From: Burkholderiales bacterium | GTDB taxonomy: Bacteria; Pseudomonadota; Gammaproteobacteria; Burkholderiales; Nitrosomonadaceae | Length of the DNA: 64,000 nucleotides | NCBI GenBank assembly: GCA_015075225.1 | Contig: JABTUQ010000003.1 | Location: forward strand, 333,107 to 397,106 | Direction of reading: 5' to 3' | Part shown: positions 43,501 through 51,308 of the stretch, piece by piece | Layout: the number at the start of each line of letters is the position of its first letter | Position numbering within the stretch: position 1 is the stretch's first letter | The notes under the pieces: generated by a model | The model's database searches: none | What the model saw: only the letters and a program-made list of their open reading frames with translations | Told to the model about the DNA's origin: nothing | Translations under genes and position numbers: made by a program

Positions 43501-45948
43501 TATGCGCAGTCGGTTAACTTATCCGATCCAAATATGAATTTTATTGGCTGGCAAAGTAGCTTTACAGGTGAAGCCATTCCAGTAGAAGAAATGCAAGAGT
43601 GGGTTGAACAGATCGTGAGTTTAGTAAGGCGATATAAACCAAGACGCGTGCTGGAAATAGGCTGTGGTTCAGGTTTATTGTTATTTAGATTGGCTCAAAA
43701 TTGTGAAAGATATGTTGGTACAGATTTCTCATTAAATGCATTGAGACATGTTCGTGAAGGGTTGTTAACAGCGGATTATAACTTACCTCAGGTCGAACTT
43801 TTACATCGTCGTGCAGAAGATTTTTCGGGGTTGGAACAGAATTCTTTTGACATGGTGATTTTAAATTCCGTTATTCAGTATTTCCCAGATGTTAGATATC
43901 TAAATAAGGTTCTTCAGTCAGCTAAGAATTTACTCATACCAGGCGGCCATTTGATTATCGGTGATGTACGTCATTATGGGTTGCTGCAATCTTTCCACAC
44001 GGCAGTTGAATTGTATCATGCGGATGATTCTATGCCATCAACTGATCTTTGGAGGCGCATACAAAGTCGGGTTAATATGGAAAATGAGCTATTGTTGGAT
44101 CCAAGGTTCTTTTATGCACTTGCACAAGATAGTTCAGATGAAATAAATGTAGAAGTTCTCCCTAAGCGTGGCCATTATCAAAACGAAATGGTGCAGTTCA
44201 GATATGACGTGGTTTTAAGCTATCAAGCTGATAATAAGACTCAGACAATCAAACAGAAAACTATAGCTTGGGCGGAATTAACATGTCTTGACGCGATACA
44301 GAAGTTACTCCTTTGTGAGTCGCCAGACTATCTGGCTATCCATAGTGTGCCAAACTCTAGGATCAGTCAGGCGGCATATGCAGCTAAGTTGCTGGAAAAG
44401 GGAGAGGTATCAACAGTAGAAGGCCTGCGACAGTTACTATCCAAATCTGTAGTAAGAGGAGTGGATCCTGAGGCTATATACAAGCTTGCTGTAAATAGCT
44501 CGTATAACGTGTGTTTATCCTGGGTGCGCGGTTTAGAGGAGGGATGTTTTGACATATTTTTTAGTAAATTTAGTTTGCCACCATTAGCTGATTGGATCGA
44601 TCTATCAGGAATTAATATTGCTGTGAATGATCCAACTATAAGACTTTACAATAACCCCTTGAAAAATAGAATAACGCAACAATTGACGCAAATGTTGCGT
44701 GATCATTTGCAGATTTTCCTTCCAGCTTATATGCATCCATCTGCATATCTGTTTATCAATAAAATGCCTGTTGGCCCAAATGGTAAAGTTGACAGGGCGG
44801 CTCTGCCGTTACCTGATAATTTAGATTTAGTTGGGGAGGATTACGAACCTGCAAGAACCTCAATTGAAGAAATTCTTGTATCACTTTGGTCAGAATCACT
44901 TGGTGTAAGCCGGATAGGAATACACGATGATTTTTTTCGTTTAGGTGGCCATTCCTTAATGACTGTACGTTTGGTTAAGCGTATTCGAGAACGATTGGGT
45001 AAAGATGTGCCACTCATTAGTATTTTCCAGGCACCGACGGTAGCAAAATATTCAGCATGGTTTACTGATTGGAGTGATAACTCGAGACAGTTATTGGTTC
45101 GCTTAAGAAGCGGTGCCGGGAATCTGCCTTTATACTGTATTTATTCAGGTGCGGGTGATTTGCGCGGCTATGACTACGTGGTGGATAGATTTGGCTCAAG
45201 TCAACCTATTTATGGAATTCAGTGGATTGTTCAGAAGAACCATGAATCGTCGCCAGATTTAATGGAATTGCTGGCTAAGCAGTATGCTCAAGTCTTGAGT
45301 GAACATTCTACAGGGCCTTACATGCTGCTGGGTTGGTCATTGGGTGGTTTGATAGCGTATAAGATTGCAGAAGAGTTGGAAAGAAATGGAAAGTCCGTTT
45401 GTTTTCTTGGAATTATTGATTCTTTTTTGCCAGCTGGATCTAAATCTGTTGAAAAAAATTTGGGGATTTCAAGCTTTGAAAGATATTTGCATGATTCTAA
45501 AGATGTGAAAACATTTCGAAATCTAGATCCACAAGACTATGCGGAGTTAGAAAACATTACTTTGGGGTTGTCTTACGAAGAATGCATGTTCCGTATCGGA
45601 ATTTGGGGGCGTGAAAGAGGTTATTGGCTCCAGAATGTCAGTGAGGAGTATATGCACTTATTTGTGAACCTCATGTGCCACAGTAGGGTAATGATAAATT
45701 CATTTCAGCCCACGATGATAGGCTCAGATATTAACGTATGGTGGGCGAGTGACTCTTGGATTAAGCATAAAAACAGGCCCTTAGACTGGGGTCAGTATAC
45801 GACAGGTAAAATTTATGAGAGCGTTATTGAGGGAGATCATTTTCATATCATGCAAGATCAAAGATTGCATAGCGAATTAGAAAAAGCTATTGATATGGTA
45901 ACTAAGTTTCATAAATCGAAGTTATTGGTTGATCGGGCAGCATTATGA
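40558..45948 (+). CDS. NRPS4: C-A-NMT-T-TE terminal module
   Basis: A protein of 1796 aa, intact. The C domain has HHIACDGW (41093) and the A domain YTSGSTGNPKG (42520) with code DSASIAEVW. An N-methyltransferase is inserted between A8 and A10, marked by VLEIGCGSGLLLF (43650), NSVIQYFP and EMVQFRYDVVL. The T domain has LGGHSLM (44944) and the terminal thioesterase GWSLGG (45330), with its histidine in EGDHFHIM near the end. It should add and N-methylate the last residue and release the peptide by hydrolysis or cyclisation. The start lies 2 bp after the NRPS3 stop, with AGGA upstream. Base composition is more AT-rich than in NRPS1. Confidence 0.92.
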   Translation: MDNSVHLASNSSLSKTKRDLLTARLRGQVLIQSKKNFIPKCPKEISAQLSFAQQRLWFLHQIAPDSSVYNVPIALRLEGELDLSALEEAFNILIERHEVLKTSFTEVNGRPVATINTLSRMALPIIDLTDASKYDQDNQVRQLASEEAKRPFSLESHLMIRGNLIRLSNTIYVLLITIHHIACDGWSMHVLVKEMGKLYKAVLDKRPVKLPDLLVQYSDFAYWQRNYLQGEVLEQHLSYWRKQLSDLPVLDFPTDYPRVSVPIYDGGTVDFQIPQIITTRLKALNKNRGVTLFTTLLAVFSLILSRYTGQTDISTGTVIANRNRIEIEGLIGFFVNALPLRVNMEGNPKFTELLERTRNIIENAYEHQDLPFDKLVEDLKLPRDTARNPVFQVSLALNNTPKSKIEFEGLDISSIDADIEATQFDLTVHFYESDDKLQGTIAYNTSLFDSSRIKRMAEHIKNLLEGIVNHHDKRISEFSILSRFERNQLLVDFNTTRIEYSSEKLIHELFEEQTISTPEAIAVTCGGASLDYNLLNRKANQLAHYLIANGISKNTFVGLCVDRSLEMVIGILGILKAGAAYVPIDPDYPDERISFLLKDTSPILLLTQEFLLDRLIQSFDIKCICLDKHWPLIAQYSPVNPQAVCVPSNFAYVIYTSGSTGNPKGVVITHRNVVHTTLARIEYYQERVECFLLLSSFSFDSSVAGIFWTLCQGGVLTIPSKNILSDPELVTDLINQEKVTHLLSVPSWYIHFLSSCSVNPESLKVIIVAGEICQTNLVKQHFITCPKVNLFNEYGPTEGTVWASVQQLTICDDQQIVPIGRPIANTCIYILDKTLNPVPVGIAGELYLGGYGLAVGYLNRPILTAERFIPNPYSSQPGERFYQTGDLACFRDDGTIEYLGRIDNQIKLRGYRIELEEIEAKLLLHPNVEKAVVTAYEPIVDDWRLAAYVQTDLFSQNMSDTSRDTAMAEQLTEWQSAINEWYAQSVNLSDPNMNFIGWQSSFTGEAIPVEEMQEWVEQIVSLVRRYKPRRVLEIGCGSGLLLFRLAQNCERYVGTDFSLNALRHVREGLLTADYNLPQVELLHRRAEDFSGLEQNSFDMVILNSVIQYFPDVRYLNKVLQSAKNLLIPGGHLIIGDVRHYGLLQSFHTAVELYHADDSMPSTDLWRRIQSRVNMENELLLDPRFFYALAQDSSDEINVEVLPKRGHYQNEMVQFRYDVVLSYQADNKTQTIKQKTIAWAELTCLDAIQKLLLCESPDYLAIHSVPNSRISQAAYAAKLLEKGEVSTVEGLRQLLSKSVVRGVDPEAIYKLAVNSSYNVCLSWVRGLEEGCFDIFFSKFSLPPLADWIDLSGINIAVNDPTIRLYNNPLKNRITQQLTQMLRDHLQIFLPAYMHPSAYLFINKMPVGPNGKVDRAALPLPDNLDLVGEDYEPARTSIEEILVSLWSESLGVSRIGIHDDFFRLGGHSLMTVRLVKRIRERLGKDVPLISIFQAPTVAKYSAWFTDWSDNSRQLLVRLRSGAGNLPLYCIYSGAGDLRGYDYVVDRFGSSQPIYGIQWIVQKNHESSPDLMELLAKQYAQVLSEHSTGPYMLLGWSLGGLIAYKIAEELERNGKSVCFLGIIDSFLPAGSKSVEKNLGISSFERYLHDSKDVKTFRNLDPQDYAELENITLGLSYEECMFRIGIWGRERGYWLQNVSEEYMHLFVNLMCHSRVMINSFQPTMIGSDINVWWASDSWIKHKNRPLDWGQYTTGKIYESVIEGDHFHIMQDQRLHSELEKAIDMVTKFHKSKLLVDRAAL

Positions 45949-46022
45949 GACTGATTACATTAGTTCTGATTGGAGCGAAATTACGTAAATTTTAAGAGCC
46001 TACAGATTAAGGTTGGAATACG

Positions 46023-47246
46023 ATGCATCATATTTCAAATGACTACTCTCCCAAACCTGTTTTTATTCTATCGTGTGAGCGTTCCGGCTCTACGATGCTT
46101 CGATACATTATAGACACGCATTCCGAAGTCGCTTGCCCGGCACATTTATATCTGGGACGTTTGTGTGCTGATTTAAATACTTTTTTCTCTGGAACGTTAG
46201 CTCAAATAGAGAATTTAGATAGGCGGTATGAGCAACATCTGCATTGGGCTGTACGTAAAACAAGGCAAACTATTCAAGAAGTAATGGATACCTATATAAA
46301 GGGTAAGGATAAAAAGATATGGTGTGAGAAAACACCGATGAATCTTGAATTTCTCAGCCATCTTGAAGGATGTTTTCCAGATGCCAGATATATTTGCCTT
46401 TATCGACAATGCATGGATGTAGTGAACTCGTGTATTAATCGTAGTCGGTACACATTTCTTCCAGAGCATATTCTATATGTACATCGAAATCCTGGAAATA
46501 TTCTTGCTGCAATGGTTGAGAATTGGGTAGAAAAGACAGATATCATGCAAAAATTTGAGCTGAAAAATAGTGACCGCTGTCATCGTGTAAAGTATGAATC
46601 AATAGTATCAAGTCCTGAAAAAATCCTCCCGGATATGTTTCGTTTTATTGGTGTGAATTGGGAAAGCGATTTGTTAGAGCGTGTATTTAGCATTGATCAT
46701 GATGTAGGTGAAGGTGATGGTAAAGCCTTTTTGTCGAGCGGTATTCGCCAAAATACTGTAGGACGTGGAGTAGATATACCCAGAAATGGTGTTCCTGGGC
46801 ATTTATTGCAACGCGTTGATGCGTTACTTTCTAATTTAGATTATCCAATGCTTGATGAATATTATTCTAGGGTTAGAGAGGGAGATTTGGAAAATGAGAG
46901 CCCTATTGAGGAAAAGATTGATCTTGTTGAAGTCATCGAGCATCAATTTACAAAAGCAGTAAAAAATAAAAAGCAGTTCCCACTATTGTCTGGCACATGG
47001 AAGATCTTTGTTAAAGATAAGCAAAATTTATGTTGGGTTATTGATTTTACAGCACGGGAGCCAATAATTAAACGTGGAGACTTTATTTCTGATTCTACGA
47101 TCAGACTATCTTCATATGTGCTTCAAGAAATAATTGCTGGAAGAATGGACCCAATGCTAGCGTTTTCGCAAGGTGAAATTAGTTTTGAAGGAAATCAAAT
47201 TTTAGCAGAAGCTTTTGGTAAATTGATTTTATCAAAAAGTCCTTGA
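46023..47246 (+). CDS. Sulfotransferase with C-terminal SCP2-like domain, copy 1
   Basis: The 407-aa protein begins with a PAPS-dependent sulfotransferase domain. The 5'-phosphosulfate loop FILSCERSGSTMLR is at residues 14-27, and CLYRQCMDVVNSC near 125-137 is the 3'-phosphate site. From about residue 305 the sequence (WKIFVKDKQNLCWVIDFT, DSTIRLSSYVLQEIIAGRMDP, GEISFEGNQILAEAF) has the pattern of SCP2 sterol-carrier domains, which bind lipids in a hydrophobic tunnel. The fusion suggests sulfation of a lipidated substrate. It follows NRPS4 by 74 bp and is paralogous to the gene at 48385. The sulfotransferase call is strong; the SCP2 call is good but from pattern only. Confidence 0.85.
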   Translation: MHHISNDYSPKPVFILSCERSGSTMLRYIIDTHSEVACPAHLYLGRLCADLNTFFSGTLAQIENLDRRYEQHLHWAVRKTRQTIQEVMDTYIKGKDKKIWCEKTPMNLEFLSHLEGCFPDARYICLYRQCMDVVNSCINRSRYTFLPEHILYVHRNPGNILAAMVENWVEKTDIMQKFELKNSDRCHRVKYESIVSSPEKILPDMFRFIGVNWESDLLERVFSIDHDVGEGDGKAFLSSGIRQNTVGRGVDIPRNGVPGHLLQRVDALLSNLDYPMLDEYYSRVREGDLENESPIEEKIDLVEVIEHQFTKAVKNKKQFPLLSGTWKIFVKDKQNLCWVIDFTAREPIIKRGDFISDSTIRLSSYVLQEIIAGRMDPMLAFSQGEISFEGNQILAEAFGKLILSKSP

Positions 47247-47366
47247 GTTTATGATTGGCAAACTGTAGGAATACTGATGTATGTATGCAATTGGAATGCG
47301 ATACTGATGAGAAAATTAATTGATTCTCAACGACGTAATTATATTTTATAGCAGATAAGGTAATTC

Positions 47367-48338
47367 ATGAATACTGCTGCTGTTAATTCTAAAAAGAAAG
47401 AACTGCTTCGTGGCTATCAACTTATAACCGAGTACCTTTCTATAAAGAAAGGATATAAGCCGAATCACACTCTAATTTCAAAAATAAAATATATAGTAAA
47501 ACTTCTGGAATATCAATTTCTCTTCCATTATTTTGGGAGCCCTCCTAAATGGCGGATATTTCTACGAAAATTTAGTGGGAAACGTACTTTACCGGATTTT
47601 TGTATTATTGGAGAAATGAAAAGTGGTACTAGCGACTTGTCAGTCAATCTATTGCTGCATCCAAATATTATGGCACCTCTTGCTAAAGAATTCAGATCGG
47701 CTGATCCAGAAGATTGGTATATATATTATCCGACGGAGCGGCAAAAAGAGAGGCATGCTAAGCGTTATGGCCTTGCACTCTCACCTTATTTGGTACCTGG
47801 TCTTGATTGGATGGAAAGAACTTATAATTTCTCTCAAATACAACCAAACACTAAAGTCATACTAGTATTGAGAGATCCTGTAAAACGTTTGTATACTCAT
47901 TGGAAATGGGAAGTTTTTATATCAGGTAAAAAATGTGCAGATAAATTCCCATTTTTGAGAACATTTACTGCTTATGTCGATCAAGCTCTGGCATTATTTC
48001 CTGAAGGCAGAATGTATACTGCTGTTAATAGTGATCCTTTACGTTTAGGTATTTACTGGAAAGTAGTAAGTTACTGGATGGAGTGTTTTGGTCGTAGCAA
48101 TATACTGATACTCGATGTGGCTGATTATTTTGCTGATAGAAATAAGTTTTTAGGACAAATTCACAGATTCGTTGGGCTACCAGATTTTGAATACCCTATA
48201 AGCAATTATAAAGTAAATGAAAATCCTCTTGTTTTGCCACCTCCTGATGATAATAGCATACAAAAATTGGTTGATTTTTACAGACCACATAATGAAAAGC
48301 TCTGGATGCTGATCAATAAAAAGTTTGACTGGTGTTGA
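47367..48338 (+). CDS. Sulfotransferase of the carbohydrate type
   Basis: The 323-aa protein has the PAPS loop FCIIGEMKSGTSDL (residues 78-91) and the 3'-phosphate motif VILVLRDPVKRLYTHW near residue 168. This is the arrangement of heparan/chitooligosaccharide-type sulfotransferases, and it differs from the two neighbouring enzymes. It has no SCP2-like tail. An N-terminal stretch of about 75 residues is basic and has no recognised domain. The acceptor could be a hydroxyl of Thr, Ser or a beta-hydroxylated residue of the peptide; that is inference from the locus. The region is AT-rich compared with the flanking exporter. Confidence 0.85.
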   Translation: MNTAAVNSKKKELLRGYQLITEYLSIKKGYKPNHTLISKIKYIVKLLEYQFLFHYFGSPPKWRIFLRKFSGKRTLPDFCIIGEMKSGTSDLSVNLLLHPNIMAPLAKEFRSADPEDWYIYYPTERQKERHAKRYGLALSPYLVPGLDWMERTYNFSQIQPNTKVILVLRDPVKRLYTHWKWEVFISGKKCADKFPFLRTFTAYVDQALALFPEGRMYTAVNSDPLRLGIYWKVVSYWMECFGRSNILILDVADYFADRNKFLGQIHRFVGLPDFEYPISNYKVNENPLVLPPPDDNSIQKLVDFYRPHNEKLWMLINKKFDWC

Positions 48339-48384
48339 AAGGCCAATTTTGCATATTTATATGCAAAATTTATGGGGTGTAATA

Positions 48385-49617
48385 ATGCAAACAGATCACT
48401 CTCCTGTCTTTATTTTGTCTTGTGAACGTTCCGGATCGACATTACTGAGGATGATTATAGATGCTCACCCAGAAATTGCATGTCCCCCACAATTAAATTT
48501 AGGACAAGCTTGTAAACATTTATATAACTTGGTGTATTACTCTATTGGGCAAACCTATAAAGGTGATACTGAATCTGATAGACGCCAGTGGGTGATTTCT
48601 GAAATACAAAAAATGGTTGGTTCAGTAATGCAGCGTTATGCTGATAATAAGAAAAAGAAACGCTGGTGTGAGAAAACTACGCTCAATATCAACTATATCA
48701 AGCTGTTGTCTGAGATATTTCCGAATGCAAGATATATATGCCTTTATCGGTATAGTATGGATGTTATTTATTCTTGTCTGAAATTTAATACATTAGGATT
48801 TATGTCAGAACTCTCACCGTATGTTAGAGATAAACCTGGGAATTTAGTTGATGCGATGGCTTTGAATTGGCTAGATAAGAATGAAAAAATACTTGAATTT
48901 GAGAAAGAAAATCCAGATAAATGTTTTCGAGTGCACTATGAAGATATTGTTGCGCAACCCAATGAAATATTGGAATCTACATTTAGATCTATTGGTGTTG
49001 AATGGAGAAAAGATATATTGAATAAAGTGTTTTCATCCCATCATGATTTGGGCCCAGGAGACTTAAAAGTAGTTTTTTCAGAAAAAATTAATACCAATTC
49101 AATTGGTAGGGGAAAAATGATCCCAGTGTCGTCGATTTCAAATGTAGTGTATCAACATATAGATCAAGTAAATGAAAGACTGGGGTATAAAAGTCTACGT
49201 GAATTTTATGAAAAAGAGAAAGCTACTGATGGAAATATCTCTATTGAAGATTCAAGAAAGATATTTAATGAACATCGGGTACTTGAAAATTTTTTTCTTC
49301 AGCATACAGATGAGATTTTAACGAAGCAGTGGATAAAAATGGACCAACTGCGCGGTATGTGTCGTTTTGATGTGAGCGAAGAAAGTTGGATTGTAAATTT
49401 AACGATAGGCTCTGCTGAGATTCGTAGATCTTTGGAAGAAGATAATGAAGATTGTGTTATTACAATCGTTAAAGAGGCCTTTTGCCAGTTAGTTAATGGA
49501 GTAGCTAGTGTTGGAGAGATTTATGAGAGAGGTGAGATATCAGCATCTGGAAACATTAATTTGGCATTGCAATTTGGAAAGCTGGTTTTTGAGCATCTGT
49601 TAATTAAAAAATACTGA
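48385..49617 (+). CDS. Sulfotransferase with C-terminal SCP2-like domain, copy 2
   Basis: The 410-aa protein is paralogous to the one at 46023. It has the PAPS loop FILSCERSGSTLLR at residues 9-22, CLYRYSMDVIYSC, and a C-terminal SCP2-like region from about residue 320 (WIVNLTIGSAEIRRS, GEISASGNINLALQFGKLV). The start at 48385 (MQTDHSPVFILSCERSGST) is preferred over 48325, because the homologue starts in the same place relative to the loop and the upstream part overlaps the previous gene. Its stop lies 5 bp before the exporter start. Two related enzymes may act on two positions of the peptide. Confidence 0.85.
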   Translation: MQTDHSPVFILSCERSGSTLLRMIIDAHPEIACPPQLNLGQACKHLYNLVYYSIGQTYKGDTESDRRQWVISEIQKMVGSVMQRYADNKKKKRWCEKTTLNINYIKLLSEIFPNARYICLYRYSMDVIYSCLKFNTLGFMSELSPYVRDKPGNLVDAMALNWLDKNEKILEFEKENPDKCFRVHYEDIVAQPNEILESTFRSIGVEWRKDILNKVFSSHHDLGPGDLKVVFSEKINTNSIGRGKMIPVSSISNVVYQHIDQVNERLGYKSLREFYEKEKATDGNISIEDSRKIFNEHRVLENFFLQHTDEILTKQWIKMDQLRGMCRFDVSEESWIVNLTIGSAEIRRSLEEDNEDCVITIVKEAFCQLVNGVASVGEIYERGEISASGNINLALQFGKLVFEHLLIKKY

Positions 49618-49622
49618 ATATC

Positions 49623-51308
49623 TTGCATTATTTCAATGTAGTCAGGGAGCTGTTTACCGGGAGGTATATTAGTTTAGTGTTTGTCGTTATGGCCGGCAGC
49701 ATTAGCGGATTAAGCGGTATTGTTCTATTGGCGCTTATTAATTCTTTTTTACACGCAGCTAATACGTTTGATGAAAAAAACGCCTTTATTTTTCTTGGGC
49801 TGGTTACATTAGTCATTGGTACCCGGATTGCATCGTCAGTCGGTATGGTGCGGCTTGTTCAAGCTATTGTCCGTGATTTACGTTTGCAGTTGAGCCGTCA
49901 GATTATGGCGGCACCTTATAGTGTGTTTCAAAAGCTCGGTAGTGCGCGTTTGCTGGTAAACCTGACGGAAGATGTATCGGTGATTTCGCAGGCATTGCGA
50001 CGGGTTTCACAAATCTGCATCAATATAGCATGGTTGATTGGTGGCTTGGTTTATATGGCATGGTTATCGTTAAGCCTGCTGTTGTTTGTCATTGGTGTGA
50101 TTGCATTGGGTGTAATTATTTATTATCTAAACGCGCACCTTGCAATGCGACCGCTATACAGTGGCCGCGAGCAGGACAATGTGCTTTATGCACATTTCCA
50201 GGCGCTAACGCAAGGTATTAAGGAACTTAAATTACATCGTTCCCGTGCACAGGATTTTCTGAAAAGTGGATTGATTCCAACGATAAAAGCCAGTTGCCAG
50301 TTCAATATTTCAGCGATGACTTTTTTTGCTTTTGCGGCAGCGTGGGGTGGCGTCGTGCTTTACGTGTTGATGGGCCTCGTGTTGTATGGATCACATAATT
50401 GGTGGGGTGTTGCCGATGAAACGGTGGTTTCAGGCTACATCCTGACGCTTTTGTATATTTTTGGCCCGATTTCGATGTTGATTGACAGTATTCCGGAATT
50501 GGGTCGGGCAAAAGTATCGCTTAAAAAGATTGAAATATTACGCTGCAAATTGGAAGATGAAATTGAAATAACTGGCGAGGCAGCATTACAAGAAATATCT
50601 GCACAACCGTGTACGATTGAGTTAGAAGGCATCTGTTATGGTTATCACCACGATGGCAGCAGCTTTACGCTCGGTCCATTGAGCCTGGTACTAAATCCAG
50701 GTGAATTAGTTTTTATTACGGGTGGAAACGGTAGTGGTAAATCCAGTCTCATGTTGTTGCTGATAGGCCTTTATACACCGGAACAAGGTTGTGTGATATT
50801 AAATGGCGAACTGGTGACTGATGCGAATCGTGGAGTATATCGTCAGCAATTTTCTGCTGTCTTTTCCGATTTTTATCTTTTTGAAAGCTTGCTGGGGCTA
50901 TCGGGTAAACAGGTCGATCAGCAAGTACAGCGCTATTTAAAACAATTACAGCTTGATCACAAGGTGTCCGTGAAAGAGGGTGTATTGTCAACCGTCGCGT
51001 TGTCGCAAGGGCAGCGTAAACGCCTTGCATTGCTAACCGTATTGCTGGAAGATCGGCCGGTTTATGTATTTGATGAATGGGCAGCCGACCAGGATCCACA
51101 GTTTAAGGAAGAATTCTATACAAGTATACTGGCTGATTTGAAAGCACGTGGAAAAACGATTGTCGCGATTACCCATGACGACCGATATTTTCATATCGCG
51201 GATCGGTGTGTCAAGCTGGAAAATGGGCAAATTCTGGAAATTACCGAGCATCCGGGTCTGCGAGCGCATCGATCGGCAGTGATCAATAATCAGGAATCAT
51301 CAGCTTGA
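49623..51308 (+). CDS. Cyclic-peptide-type ABC exporter (PvdE/SyrD-like)
   Basis: A 561-aa fused permease-ATPase. Six hydrophobic segments lie in the first 300 residues. They are followed by the ATPase with Walker A GGNGSGKSS (about residue 365), the signature VALSQGQRKRLAL (about 460) and Walker B VYVFDEWAADQDP. This is the group of PvdE, SyrD and YojI, which move acylated peptide precursors over the inner membrane. The start is TTG at 49623, just after the sulfotransferase stop, so translation is probably coupled. GTG at 49678 behind GGGAGG is a possible alternative. The stop overlaps the acylase start. Intact. Confidence 0.88.
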   Translation: MHYFNVVRELFTGRYISLVFVVMAGSISGLSGIVLLALINSFLHAANTFDEKNAFIFLGLVTLVIGTRIASSVGMVRLVQAIVRDLRLQLSRQIMAAPYSVFQKLGSARLLVNLTEDVSVISQALRRVSQICINIAWLIGGLVYMAWLSLSLLLFVIGVIALGVIIYYLNAHLAMRPLYSGREQDNVLYAHFQALTQGIKELKLHRSRAQDFLKSGLIPTIKASCQFNISAMTFFAFAAAWGGVVLYVLMGLVLYGSHNWWGVADETVVSGYILTLLYIFGPISMLIDSIPELGRAKVSLKKIEILRCKLEDEIEITGEAALQEISAQPCTIELEGICYGYHHDGSSFTLGPLSLVLNPGELVFITGGNGSGKSSLMLLLIGLYTPEQGCVILNGELVTDANRGVYRQQFSAVFSDFYLFESLLGLSGKQVDQQVQRYLKQLQLDHKVSVKEGVLSTVALSQGQRKRLALLTVLLEDRPVYVFDEWAADQDPQFKEEFYTSILADLKARGKTIVAITHDDRYFHIADRCVKLENGQILEITEHPGLRAHRSAVINNQESSA

